From: Streptomyces sp. NBC_01210
Lineage (GTDB): Bacteria > Actinomycetota > Actinomycetes > Streptomycetales > Streptomycetaceae
Assembly (NCBI RefSeq): GCF_036010325.1
Contig: NZ_CP108549.1
Span: forward strand, 8,184,001 to 8,248,000
Direction: 5' to 3'
DNA length: 64,000 nucleotides
Shown here one piece after another: positions 34,595 through 43,121 of this stretch (the first letter of the stretch is position 1; each line of letters opens with the position of its first letter). The translations under genes were made by a program, and so were the position numbers. Below the pieces are notes generated by a model that was not told the origin of the DNA, did not search any database, and saw nothing but the letters and a program-made list of their open reading frames with translations.

Positions 34595-37500
34595 ATGGCC
34601 AAAACCAGGCAGGGTGTAACCGTGGGGGACGGCGAGAACGCCGAAGCCATCGGCCGGCTGACCGCGCTGCTGCTCATCGAGCGGCGGGGAACCGATCCCG
34701 TCGTCCGCCGTCCCGGCGAGCCGGCCCCCCGGGACGACGAGTCGCTGGGTATATGGCTCGCGTCGGCGGCCGCACTCGCGGCCGGTGAACCCAAGCGGGC
34801 CCTGGCCATCCTGGAGGAACCGACACAGGGCGCCTCAGAAGGGACGACCCCGCCCAGGGCACACGCTCACGTGCGGCCGTCACCGTGGTCTCCGCTCTCG
34901 TGGGCCCTGCGGACCGCCGCGGTCGCCATGGACAGCAATTGGCAGCCCGGCACCTCGTTGGTGCCCCTGCGGCCCGAGGCCGAAGTCGCGCAGTTCAAGG
35001 CCGGCGAGGGAATCGAGACCGCCATGGCCTCGGCCACCGACCCGCGGCTGCGACTCTGTGCGCACCTCGCGGGACGCGTCACTCCGGTCCTGCTCTCCTC
35101 CCGTATGACGCTCGGTCACGCCGCGGGGGCGGCCGATGCCCAGGCGCGAACGGTCCAGTACGGAGTGCGCGCCCACTGGACGGAGCGGGATCTCTCGGCG
35201 GACGCCCGGGAACCGCTGAAGTGGTTCGACGGCCTGTACGAGGAGATCGCCGCCACCGGCCACGCGGATGCCGCAGCCTGCCATCTGCTGCTCGCCGCGG
35301 ACCTCCGCGTCCGGGCCGGTGACCGGCACGCGGCCGAACCCCTGCTGCAGCACGTGGGGCAGAACGCCCCGAGCCCCGCGACCGCCGGCTTCGCCGCGCT
35401 TCTCACCGGCGACTGGCGCCTGGGATCGCCGGGAACGGCGGAACAGTGCGCCGCCGTACCGCACCCGCCGGATCCGGAAGCACTGTTCCTGGCTGCCGAG
35501 CACTACGAGCGGGCCGACGCGGCGTACCAGGAGGCCGGATCGCTGCGGGGCCGGGCCGCGGCGCTGCTGCGCCTCGCCCACATCCATCGGCTCCGGGGCG
35601 AACTGGATGAATGCCGCAGGACCGTCGCGTGCGCACGGGAATTGGCGGTCGCGGCAGGTGACGGAGCGTACGCCGCGCTGCTCGGCGTCCACCAGGAGCT
35701 CGACCTGATCGCGACCGGCGCCGACTCCGGAGCACAGACGGACCCGGGGGAGCGGGCCGAGACTGCCGAGTCCGTCGTGAGCTGGGCGCGTACGGCCGGG
35801 AGCACGTCATGGCTGCGAGGCATCCGGCAACTCGTCCTGGAGCGGGCGGAGTTCTGGGGCAGGCAGGGGGACGTTGTCCGGAGCAGGCGAGCCGCACTGC
35901 TGGCTCACCGGCTGGCTCCGGAGCCGGACGGCACCGCCGAGGGCATGGCGACCGCGGCGGCGAGCACCTATCTGCGGGCCCGGCACCGGCTGGCCGGCAT
36001 CGTGCTGACCGATCTGGAGCAGAAGGACCATCTCGCACAGCTCCGGCGCAGGACCGATCAGGGCGAGCCGCCCGAACTGGCGGACTGCCTGGGCGCCATC
36101 CACTCCGCCAAGATCTTCCACGACCAGGCGTCCGCCCTGCGGGACCCCGAGGTGATGGCCGCCTCGCGATCCCGTATCGAGATCGCGATCAACGTAGGAA
36201 CCCGCTTTCTGGCCGACGTCGAACCGGTGGAGACGATCCTCGGCATGCTCCGTTCCGACCTCGCGTCCTGCCCGGCCCAGGAGACCTTTTTCCGGTCTCG
36301 CCGCTCCGAATCGGCAGGTCTGGAGGAGGAGGCCGACCGCCTCGCCCGGCAGGCCCTGGGGGAGGCCGAGCGGATCCCGGACGAGACGATCCGGCGCGTC
36401 CTGCGCTGTGCCGTTCACGTCGATCTGCGGGAGTGGGGCAGGGCCAGGGCCGAGATGGAGGCGGTCGAGCCGAAGCTCTCCGCCATCCAGGCGGCTGGAC
36501 TCTGGCTGCGTCTGCGCCGGCCCGAACGCGCCGCCCCTCATGTGCCGTTCATCGGCGCCGCCGGCCCGGACCAGGACCACCCCTGGGAACGGCCGGGGAT
36601 CCATGCCGACCTCGCCCTGGCGAGGGGTGCGTACGGCGAGGCCGCCGGCCACGCCCTGCTGGGGCTCGACGCCTACGAGGAGCATCACATCAAGCTGGCC
36701 CGCGACGCACTGCGCGCCTCCTTCGCCGACGACCAGGTGGTGGCCGGCCTGCACCACACCGCGGTGCTCTCCCTCCTCGCACTCGGCGGTCCCGCCGCGC
36801 CGGCCGCCGCTTTCACCCGGGCCGAGCGGAGCCGCGCCGGATTCCTCGACGCCGTCCACGCCCTCGACGCCGCCGGCACGGACCGAACCGCCGTCGCTGC
36901 CGTCAGGAACTGGCTGGCCGCCGAGGTGCGCTGGTCCGCGGAGTTCGAGGAACACGCGGCCACCCTCCGCAGCCGGGTGGCTCCGCCGGGCCCGGCCGGC
37001 TCATCCGTCGAAGGCAGCGCGCGGCCCGCTTCCAATGCGTCGGCACCTGTGGACGCTCGACACCCGGCACGGGCCGCAGGGCGCGGGCCGCAGGCGGTCG
37101 CGGGAGACGACGCGCTCGGGACTCCCGGTACGTGGACGCACGAGGGCGGCGGGACGGAAGCGGGCGCCAGGACGGAAGAGGAAGTGCGGCGGGGGCGCAT
37201 CGAGGAGGCGGAGCGGGCTCTGGATGTCGCCGAGGCGGAGGTACGGACGCTGGTTCCGGCCGCGCTCACGGCGTCCGGCGGCAGCGCGCTTCCGGACGCC
37301 GCCGCCGTGGCCGCGGCACTGCCTCCCGGCACTCTGCTCCTCGCCTACCACCTCTTCGACAACACGCTCGTCGCCTGGGCGATGACCCGTGAGACGCTGC
37401 TCGCCGAGCGCCGTACCCGGTGGGCCCACGCCATGGTGGCGGCAGCGCGACGCTTCCACGGCTGGTGCTCCACGGCGGGTGGGAGCGCCGGCGAAGCCGA

Positions 37501-38470
37501 CGGCCGGGAGCTGGCCGAGCTGCTGCTGCGGCCCTTCGCCGCTCAACTCCGGCATCACCGGCGGGTGATCGTGGTTCCCCCGGCCGCACTCTCACTGCTG
37601 CCCTTCCACGCCCTGCCCTGGAACGGCGATGTCCTCGGTGCCACCCACGAGGTGTCGTACCTTCCCGCGGCCTCGCTCCTCACCAGGCACCGTGCGCCTG
37701 ACCGGCCCTGGTCGGAGCTCGGCGCCCTCCTGGTGGGCGCCCCGGCCTGCGACCCCCGGCACGGGCTGCGGGAGCTGCCGGGCACCGCGGCCGAAACCGC
37801 CGAGATCGCCCGGCTGATGCCCCGTCACCGGCTCCTGACCGGTGCCGAAGCCACCCGTGCCAAGGTGCTGGACGCGGCGCCCGGCTGCGAGGTGCTGCAT
37901 CTCGCCGCGCACGGTCTGATCGACGAACTGGCTCCGAACCGCAGTCGGCTGCCGCTCGCCGGGGACGATTTCCTCGGCCTCGCCGACCTGCTGGCCGCCG
38001 CTCATGGGCCGCAGCTGCTGGTGCTGTCCGCCTGCGACACCGGGCGCGGCAGCGCCACCGCGGGCGGCGATGTCCTGGGGCTGACCCGGGCCGCCCTGAT
38101 CACCGGGGCGCGGCATGCCGTGGTCTCGCTCTGGCCGGTCCGCGACAGCACGGGCTGCCTGGTCGTCACCAAGGCATACCGGCACCTCGTCCACGATCCG
38201 GCCGCCTCCGTCGGTGGGGCGCTGGCCCGCGCCCAGCGCGAGGTGCGTGACCTGTCCGGCGCCGAACGGGACGAGGAGTTCGGCGCGTTGACGCGCCGTG
38301 CCGGAGTCCGCGCGGGACCGGCGTCCCGCGCCCGGTCCTCGGAAGCGTCCATGCCCCCGGCTTCGGCCCCGTCCACGTCCCCGGCCCGGGACAGCGAACC
38401 GCTGCGTCATACGGACGCAGACGACCGGCACCCGTACCACTGGGCGCCCTTCATCCATGTGGGGGTATGA
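34595..38470 (+). CDS. TPR-CHAT domain protease, 1291 aa
   Basis: A caspase-family cysteine protease of the CHAT (TPR and caspase) clade. About 950 residues of helical repeats (for example AEHYERADAAYQEAGSLRG) lead to a C-terminal CHAT domain. Its start is PGTLLLAYHLFDNTLVAW, and the catalytic dyad is His1106 in VLHLAAHG and Cys1147 in VLSACDTGRG, with GGDVLGLTRAALITGARHAV after it. All active-site residues are intact. ATG 34595 follows a G-rich run 7 nt upstream; an earlier in-frame ATG at 34478 lies in the promoter region. The caspase gene begins 1 nt after its stop. Confidence 0.92.
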   Translation: MAKTRQGVTVGDGENAEAIGRLTALLLIERRGTDPVVRRPGEPAPRDDESLGIWLASAAALAAGEPKRALAILEEPTQGASEGTTPPRAHAHVRPSPWSPLSWALRTAAVAMDSNWQPGTSLVPLRPEAEVAQFKAGEGIETAMASATDPRLRLCAHLAGRVTPVLLSSRMTLGHAAGAADAQARTVQYGVRAHWTERDLSADAREPLKWFDGLYEEIAATGHADAAACHLLLAADLRVRAGDRHAAEPLLQHVGQNAPSPATAGFAALLTGDWRLGSPGTAEQCAAVPHPPDPEALFLAAEHYERADAAYQEAGSLRGRAAALLRLAHIHRLRGELDECRRTVACARELAVAAGDGAYAALLGVHQELDLIATGADSGAQTDPGERAETAESVVSWARTAGSTSWLRGIRQLVLERAEFWGRQGDVVRSRRAALLAHRLAPEPDGTAEGMATAAASTYLRARHRLAGIVLTDLEQKDHLAQLRRRTDQGEPPELADCLGAIHSAKIFHDQASALRDPEVMAASRSRIEIAINVGTRFLADVEPVETILGMLRSDLASCPAQETFFRSRRSESAGLEEEADRLARQALGEAERIPDETIRRVLRCAVHVDLREWGRARAEMEAVEPKLSAIQAAGLWLRLRRPERAAPHVPFIGAAGPDQDHPWERPGIHADLALARGAYGEAAGHALLGLDAYEEHHIKLARDALRASFADDQVVAGLHHTAVLSLLALGGPAAPAAAFTRAERSRAGFLDAVHALDAAGTDRTAVAAVRNWLAAEVRWSAEFEEHAATLRSRVAPPGPAGSSVEGSARPASNASAPVDARHPARAAGRGPQAVAGDDALGTPGTWTHEGGGTEAGARTEEEVRRGRIEEAERALDVAEAEVRTLVPAALTASGGSALPDAAAVAAALPPGTLLLAYHLFDNTLVAWAMTRETLLAERRTRWAHAMVAAARRFHGWCSTAGGSAGEADGRELAELLLRPFAAQLRHHRRVIVVPPAALSLLPFHALPWNGDVLGATHEVSYLPAASLLTRHRAPDRPWSELGALLVGAPACDPRHGLRELPGTAAETAEIARLMPRHRLLTGAEATRAKVLDAAPGCEVLHLAAHGLIDELAPNRSRLPLAGDDFLGLADLLAAAHGPQLLVLSACDTGRGSATAGGDVLGLTRAALITGARHAVVSLWPVRDSTGCLVVTKAYRHLVHDPAASVGGALARAQREVRDLSGAERDEEFGALTRRAGVRAGPASRARSSEASMPPASAPSTSPARDSEPLRHTDADDRHPYHWAPFIHVGV

Positions 38471-38471
38471 G

Positions 38472-40355
38472 ATGACGCTACGAGCGGTCCTGATCGGTGC
38501 CCAGACCTACGGACTGACCGGCGTCCACGCCGATGTGGAGCTGATGCACGCGGTGCTGAGGAACCATGGATTCACCGACGTACGGACCTGTACGGAAGAA
38601 CTGGCCAGTTACGCGGGAATCAAGACGGCCCTGAGCCGGCTCGGGGAGGCCACCCGGCGGGGCGACGGTGTGGTCGTGTACTACTCGGGGCACGGCGCAC
38701 TGCTGGGCGAACTGCAGTATCTGGTGCCCGTCGACATGGCCGACAGTAATCCCACCGACTTCCGTGGCTATCTGGCCGAGGAACTCACCGCCGCCGTCCG
38801 CGTCCTCACCGATGTCACCCCCAATGTCACCGTCATCCTCGACTGCTGTCACTCCGGCGGTGCGGTACGGGAGGCGGCGTACGAGTCCGGCCGGTGGGCA
38901 CTGAAATCGGTGGAGCTGCCCCGAGTCGCCCGGGCCGCGGGGCTCGAGCGCGCGGCCGCCCTCTCGCGTCCGGGCGACCCGCTGGTCCCGAACGTCGTAC
39001 GGCTGACGGCATGTCAGCAACACGACTCGGCGTACGAGGCCGAACTACGCCCCGGAGCCGGGCGGCAGGGCGTATTCACCGCGGCCCTGGCCAAGGTGCT
39101 CGATCCGCGACGGCATCCCCCCGTGCCCTGGTCGGTGCTGGTCGCGCACGCCCGGGACCGCATCAAGCAACAGCAGGTGCGGCAATGGCCCGACGCCGGA
39201 GGACCCTCGGGACGGCTGCCGTTCTCCCTGGAGGAGCCCCCCGAGCCCGAACGGCTCCCGCTGGTGCGGCGGGACGGCCGGTTCGTCGTTCCCGGCGGCG
39301 CCGTCTTCGGTCTCGGCATCGAGGACACCGTCAGCATGGTGTTCCCCGGCGGTCAGCCGGAGGGCGGCGGCCGGGAGACCTCCATGGCGGCGACCGTGGA
39401 GGTGATGAAAGCGGGGGACGCTCTGCTGTGCACGCCGCAGTCCGCCGCGCCCCGGCCGGCGGCGGGTGAGCTGCTCACGGCGACGCTTCCGCCCGGCTCG
39501 TACGCGCTTCCGCTGCGGGTCCACGACCGCCGGCATGTGCTCATCGACGCCCATGACCTCTTCGCCGAGGCGCTGCGCAAGGAGCTCGCCCGCTGTCCAC
39601 GGCTGGCCGAGACCGGGGACGAGCGGGAAGCCTTCGCCACCGTGCGCGCGCGGAACGGGACGTGCGAAGTGCTGAACGCGGAGGGGCAGCCTTTCCGGAA
39701 GCCGTCCGGAACCGCCCACTCCGATCCGGCCCGGCTGACCGCCCTGCTGGAGGAGCTGGCCCGGGGCGAACGCGTACGCCGGCTTCGTGACCCGGAGGGC
39801 GCGGGCCGTCTGGACGCCGGCCCGGAGGTCCGGTTCGAGGCTGAGCATCCGGCCGGGAGCGGCGACTGGCGGGTGCTGCGCCCGGTGGGCGAGCGGCTGT
39901 ACGACGGTGACAGCTACCGGGTCACGGTGGCCAACCACTGCGGTGTGCCCCTGTATTTCTGGGTGATCGGCGTCGGACTGAGCGGTCGCACCGCCCTGGT
40001 GACCAACGACCAGCCCAGCGGTTACCGGCTCGAACCCTGCGGGGACGCGCACAGAAGCACCCGCACGACTGCCTCCGTCAAGATCTACTGGCCCTCCGAT
40101 GTCCCCGCGCAGGGTCCGCGGCCGGAGACCGTGCATCTCCTCGTCGGCGACCGCCCGATGGACCTCAGGGGTCTGGCGTCGCGGGATGCCCCCTCCCGGT
40201 CCGCGTGCAGGACCGATCCCGCCCTGGGAGCGCTGCTGCAGGAGGTCTGGTACGGCGTCCGGGACCAACTGCTGGACGTGGGCGAGGAGTTCCACTACCG
40301 CGTGTGGACCGTGCACGCGGACGCGCTGCCCCAGCCGCAGGAGTCCGAGACGTGA
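38472..40355 (+). CDS. Caspase-like (C14) protease with C-terminal DUF4384-like domain
   Basis: A 627-residue protein. The N-terminal 240 residues are a classic caspase fold starting RAVLIGAQTYGLTGVHADVE, with His74 in VVYYSGHG and Cys126 in VILDCCHSGG, both intact. A middle region follows, and the C-terminus (DSYRVTVANHCGVPLYFWVI and GRTALVTNDQPSG) resembles DUF4384, often fused to bacterial caspases. Translationally coupled to the CHAT gene (TGA-G-ATG). A CHAT protease may process the caspase, or the reverse, as in other bacterial protease cascades; that is inference. Confidence 0.92.
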   Translation: MTLRAVLIGAQTYGLTGVHADVELMHAVLRNHGFTDVRTCTEELASYAGIKTALSRLGEATRRGDGVVVYYSGHGALLGELQYLVPVDMADSNPTDFRGYLAEELTAAVRVLTDVTPNVTVILDCCHSGGAVREAAYESGRWALKSVELPRVARAAGLERAAALSRPGDPLVPNVVRLTACQQHDSAYEAELRPGAGRQGVFTAALAKVLDPRRHPPVPWSVLVAHARDRIKQQQVRQWPDAGGPSGRLPFSLEEPPEPERLPLVRRDGRFVVPGGAVFGLGIEDTVSMVFPGGQPEGGGRETSMAATVEVMKAGDALLCTPQSAAPRPAAGELLTATLPPGSYALPLRVHDRRHVLIDAHDLFAEALRKELARCPRLAETGDEREAFATVRARNGTCEVLNAEGQPFRKPSGTAHSDPARLTALLEELARGERVRRLRDPEGAGRLDAGPEVRFEAEHPAGSGDWRVLRPVGERLYDGDSYRVTVANHCGVPLYFWVIGVGLSGRTALVTNDQPSGYRLEPCGDAHRSTRTTASVKIYWPSDVPAQGPRPETVHLLVGDRPMDLRGLASRDAPSRSACRTDPALGALLQEVWYGVRDQLLDVGEEFHYRVWTVHADALPQPQESET

Positions 40356-40438
40356 TGCAGCTGCTTTCGATGGTCCGTATGAGGAAGGCGGACCGCATGG
40401 CCGAGGAGCGGCGCCGGGCGGAGGCGTACAAGCTGTAA
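40355..40438 (+). CDS. 27-aa basic ORF coupled to the caspase gene
   Basis: The caspase stop and a new ATG overlap as TGATG. The ORF encodes 27 residues beginning MQLLSMVRMRKADRMAEERR, with about nine basic residues and a likely amphipathic helix. The overlap is the same type used elsewhere in this locus. It may be a small regulator or protease substrate, but it could equally be the eroded start of the CHAT relic directly after it. No database comparison was possible. Confidence 0.35.
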   Translation: MQLLSMVRMRKADRMAEERRRAEAYKL

Positions 40439-40439
40439 G

Positions 40440-40604
40440 TTGACCGCTTTCCACCAGCACCTCGCCGCGGGAGCGACTACCTGGGAGTCGCTGCGCCATG
40501 CCGTACGGGAGACCAGGCGCTGTCACACACGGCCGGTGGACTGGGCGGGGTTCACCCTGCTTGGCTCCCCGGATCTACGGCTCGCTCCGGCGCCGAGGGT
40601 CTGA
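40440..40604 (+). pseudogene. CHAT-domain C-terminal remnant
   Basis: A 54-codon open segment without a usable start codon encodes TAFHQHLAAGATTWESLRHA and then VRETRRCHTRPVDWAGFTLL, a good match to the end of a CHAT domain (F-x-x-L-x-x-G-x-x-x-x-E-A-L then W-x-G-F-x-L-x-G). It lies directly after the caspase gene. No His or Cys active-site portion remains. It shows that a second CHAT gene once stood here, or that this end came from a duplication of the neighbour. Confidence 0.7.
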
Positions 40605-40645
40605 CCTTTGCCAGGGGCGCGGGCTGCGGTGGGAGCCACGGGACT

Positions 40646-40683
40646 ACGGGGACCCGGTTGGCCGCCGACGGCTGGGTCCCCGT
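40646..40683. terminator. Hairpin after the protease genes
   Basis: ACGGGGACCC and GGGTCCCCGT form a perfect 10-bp stem around an 18-nt loop with a short inner stem (GCCG/CGGC). A likely terminator for the CHAT-caspase transcript, 290 bp past the caspase stop. Confidence 0.6.
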
Positions 40684-40802
40684 GCCGTCCCCCCGTGCAG
40701 TCAGCATGCACCGCCCGCGGCGGCGCCTTCCCGCAGCGCTGCGGAATTGCGAAGGCCACCGGGCACAACTCTCGTGCGGGAAAAGGGGTGTTCACCATGG
40801 CC

Positions 40803-40820
40803 AACCGACTACGATCGGTT
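40803..40820. promoter_or_regulatory. Inverted repeat upstream of the Crp-like gene
   Basis: AACCGA-CTACGA-TCGGTT, a perfect 6-bp inverted repeat, lies 47 bp before the Crp-like start and may be an autoregulatory operator. The rest of the 262-bp gap before the gene holds only the hairpin above. Confidence 0.4.
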
Positions 40821-40866
40821 CGCCACAAGTGCCGGAGAAGTCCGAGAGGCCCGGGGAGGTGCCGTG

Positions 40867-41595
40867 ATGCCGGAGAGGTACACGGAAGGCCCGGGCTCCG
40901 CAGACCGGTGGCCCCACGGCACCTTCCTGGCCGAGCTGGCCGGCTCCCCGGAGGCCGCGAAGACTCTGCTCTCGCTGGGGACTCCACGCTCGTACGAACC
41001 GGGCGAGATCCTGTTGGCCGAGGGGCTGCACGAGACCTTCGTCCTCCTGCTGCTGAGCGGTGTCACCAAGGTCACGGCGGTCACGGAGAACGGCGACATC
41101 GCACTGCTGGCCGTCCGGCTCGGCGGGGATCTGGTGGGTGAGTTCGCAGCCTTCGACAACCGGCCCAGATCTGCCACGGTCACCGCCGCAAGCGCGGTGA
41201 CCGCCCGGCGCATCGGGCAACAGGACTTCCTCGGCTGCCTCGACCGCTGTCCCGCCGCCGCACTGGCGGTCAGCCGGATGCTGGTGCGCAAGAACCGGTG
41301 GTCGGTGCGGCGACGGGGCGACTTCAGCGGCTGTCCGGTGGCGACCCGGGTCGCCCGGGTGCTCGTCGACCTGGTCGAGGACTACGGGCAGCCCTCGCGC
41401 GGCCACGTCCTGATCGGGCCGCGGCTCACCCAGGTGGAGATCGCCGGACTGGTCGGCGCCAAGGAACGCCGCGTGCACCACGTGCTCGGGGCGCTGGCCG
41501 AGCAAGGAGTCATCCGGGTCGGCTACAGCCGGGTGACCGTCCTCTCCCCGGCCGGACTGCGCCGCGCCGCCCGTCTGACGGAGCCGGACAGCTGA
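40867..41595 (+). CDS. Crp/Fnr-family cyclic-nucleotide-binding regulator
   Basis: A 242-residue regulator with an N-terminal cNMP-binding domain (residues 20-140: PGEILLAEGLHETFVLLLLSG, LVGEFAAFDNRPRSATVTA) and a C-terminal winged helix (LTQVEIAGLVGAKERRVHHV). The phosphate-binding segment keeps E and RSA at the expected places, so ligand binding is likely. A GGGAGG lies 7 nt before the ATG. The next gene, 43 bp on, encodes a nucleotide-cyclase-like protein, so ligand maker and sensor may be paired. The adjacent protease operons are the most likely targets. Confidence 0.9.
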   Translation: MPERYTEGPGSADRWPHGTFLAELAGSPEAAKTLLSLGTPRSYEPGEILLAEGLHETFVLLLLSGVTKVTAVTENGDIALLAVRLGGDLVGEFAAFDNRPRSATVTAASAVTARRIGQQDFLGCLDRCPAAALAVSRMLVRKNRWSVRRRGDFSGCPVATRVARVLVDLVEDYGQPSRGHVLIGPRLTQVEIAGLVGAKERRVHHVLGALAEQGVIRVGYSRVTVLSPAGLRRAARLTEPDS

Positions 41596-41638
41596 CAAGA
41601 GGTGCCCACCGCACAGGAAATGAGGGGGAGTCAGGGAC

Positions 41639-43072
41639 GTGGGGGAAGACGGCACGGAGTACGAGGAACCGAACGGCGGTGCCGGGAGTGTCAATAGGGC
41701 CTACGACGACCAGACCCACGACGACGTACTGGCGACCACGGATCTGCTTGCCGTCGACGGTGTGGTGTCCAAGGGGCGTCAGCACGTACGCGACCGGATC
41801 GGCGGTGCTTCCCTGGGGCGCCCCCTCGGCTATGCCCTTCCCGGGGCAGACCTCCAAGGGGCCGCCGACGGCGGTGTCGCGGCAGCCGCCACGCACCGTG
41901 ACATCCTGCTCTGCTTCCCCTTCGACCTGGAGGAACTGCCGGAGGGACGCGGCTACCAGCAGGTATCCCTCGCGGTCCGGCTCGACGACGGAACACACGC
42001 CCTCACCCTGCATCCGGCCCCCGGTACAACCGCTGCCGACGGAACGGAGGTTGCCGCGTTCGGACTCGGCCGGGACAGACTCCGCTGGACCTTCCGGGCC
42101 CCGGGACGCAGCGGCGCGCTCCGCCCCGACGGCCGCTGGGCACAGGCAGTCGTACGCCTGCCGGGAACCGCGGCCGAGGTGTCCGGCCGGCTGAGCCTGA
42201 CCACGGTGACCGTGCAGCCGGTGCTCGGCGGGACCTTTCTGCGCAGGGAGGCGGAAACCCCGTACGACACACCGTTCCGACTCCAGGTGGCCGAGGTCTG
42301 GCCGGCCGCCACCCCGCTCGCGCACCCCGGGGCCCTCCCCGGCGCCTGGGCGCTCTGCGCATACGAGGAAGGTGCCTCTGAGGAGGGTGCCTCTACGGAC
42401 GGCGAGGAGGCCGGCCCGGACAGCAGGGAACTGCCGCCGGGTCTGCGGCGGCTCTGCCTCGCCGTCGACATCGAGAAGTACAGCGCGCGTGACAACGCCG
42501 ACATGGTCAGGTTGCAGCGTGTCCTGCTGCGAACCCTGCGCTCCGCCTGCGAGCAGGCCGGCATCGAGTGGCGGCACTGCGGCCGGCAGGCCCAGGGCGA
42601 CGGCTATCTGCTCGTGCTGGAACCCGGTATCGACGAGACCAGGGTCGTACCGCGACTGCTGGACGGCCTGGCCGCAGGACTGGCTGTGGCCAATGCTCCG
42701 GCCACTGCCTCGGACAGGACGAAACCCGGAGGGCGAGCCGCAGACTCGCGGGTTCCCGGCAGCATCCGTATGCGGGCCAGCCTGCACCAGGGCATCGTCC
42801 ACGAGGCGGACAGCGGCTACGCGGGCTCCGCCGTGGTCGCTCTCTTCCGCGTCCTCGACTCCGGTCCCGTACGCCGTGCCCTCGCCGAAACCCTCTCCAC
42901 CCACCTGGTGGTCGCTTTCTCCGACGCGCTCTACCAGGATCTGGTCGCCACCGGTTACGAAGGCCTGTCGGCCACCGGTTTTCGGCGCGTGGAGATTCAT
43001 GTCGAGGCCAAGAGCTTCACCGGCGTGGCGTGGATCCGCGCGATGCACCCAGGCGTCACGAGGGGGTGCTGA
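41639..43072 (+). CDS. Class III adenylate/guanylate cyclase-like protein
   Basis: A 477-residue protein. The first 270 residues are an unrecognised, mostly beta domain. The C-terminal 200 resemble a class III nucleotidyl cyclase: RLCLAVDIEKYSA (first metal Asp), RQAQGDGYLLVL (second Asp in the GD motif), MRASLHQGIVH and YAGSAVVALFRVLD. Both metal-binding Asp residues are kept, but substrate-specifying residues cannot be judged by eye. The GTG at 41639 is preceded by GAGGGGGAG. The pairing with the Crp-type gene suggests a local cyclic-nucleotide signal. Activity is unproven. Confidence 0.78.
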   Translation: MGEDGTEYEEPNGGAGSVNRAYDDQTHDDVLATTDLLAVDGVVSKGRQHVRDRIGGASLGRPLGYALPGADLQGAADGGVAAAATHRDILLCFPFDLEELPEGRGYQQVSLAVRLDDGTHALTLHPAPGTTAADGTEVAAFGLGRDRLRWTFRAPGRSGALRPDGRWAQAVVRLPGTAAEVSGRLSLTTVTVQPVLGGTFLRREAETPYDTPFRLQVAEVWPAATPLAHPGALPGAWALCAYEEGASEEGASTDGEEAGPDSRELPPGLRRLCLAVDIEKYSARDNADMVRLQRVLLRTLRSACEQAGIEWRHCGRQAQGDGYLLVLEPGIDETRVVPRLLDGLAAGLAVANAPATASDRTKPGGRAADSRVPGSIRMRASLHQGIVHEADSGYAGSAVVALFRVLDSGPVRRALAETLSTHLVVAFSDALYQDLVATGYEGLSATGFRRVEIHVEAKSFTGVAWIRAMHPGVTRGC

Positions 43073-43121
43073 TGCGCAGCAGCGGATCGGCACCCCCTCG
43101 GCGGTTGACCTCCGTGTGACC

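Noticed and set aside
38298..38471. N-terminal extension of the caspase
   Set aside because: It reads through the CHAT gene's 3' end in another frame and gives Arg/Pro-rich sequence; the caspase fold begins at ATG 38472.
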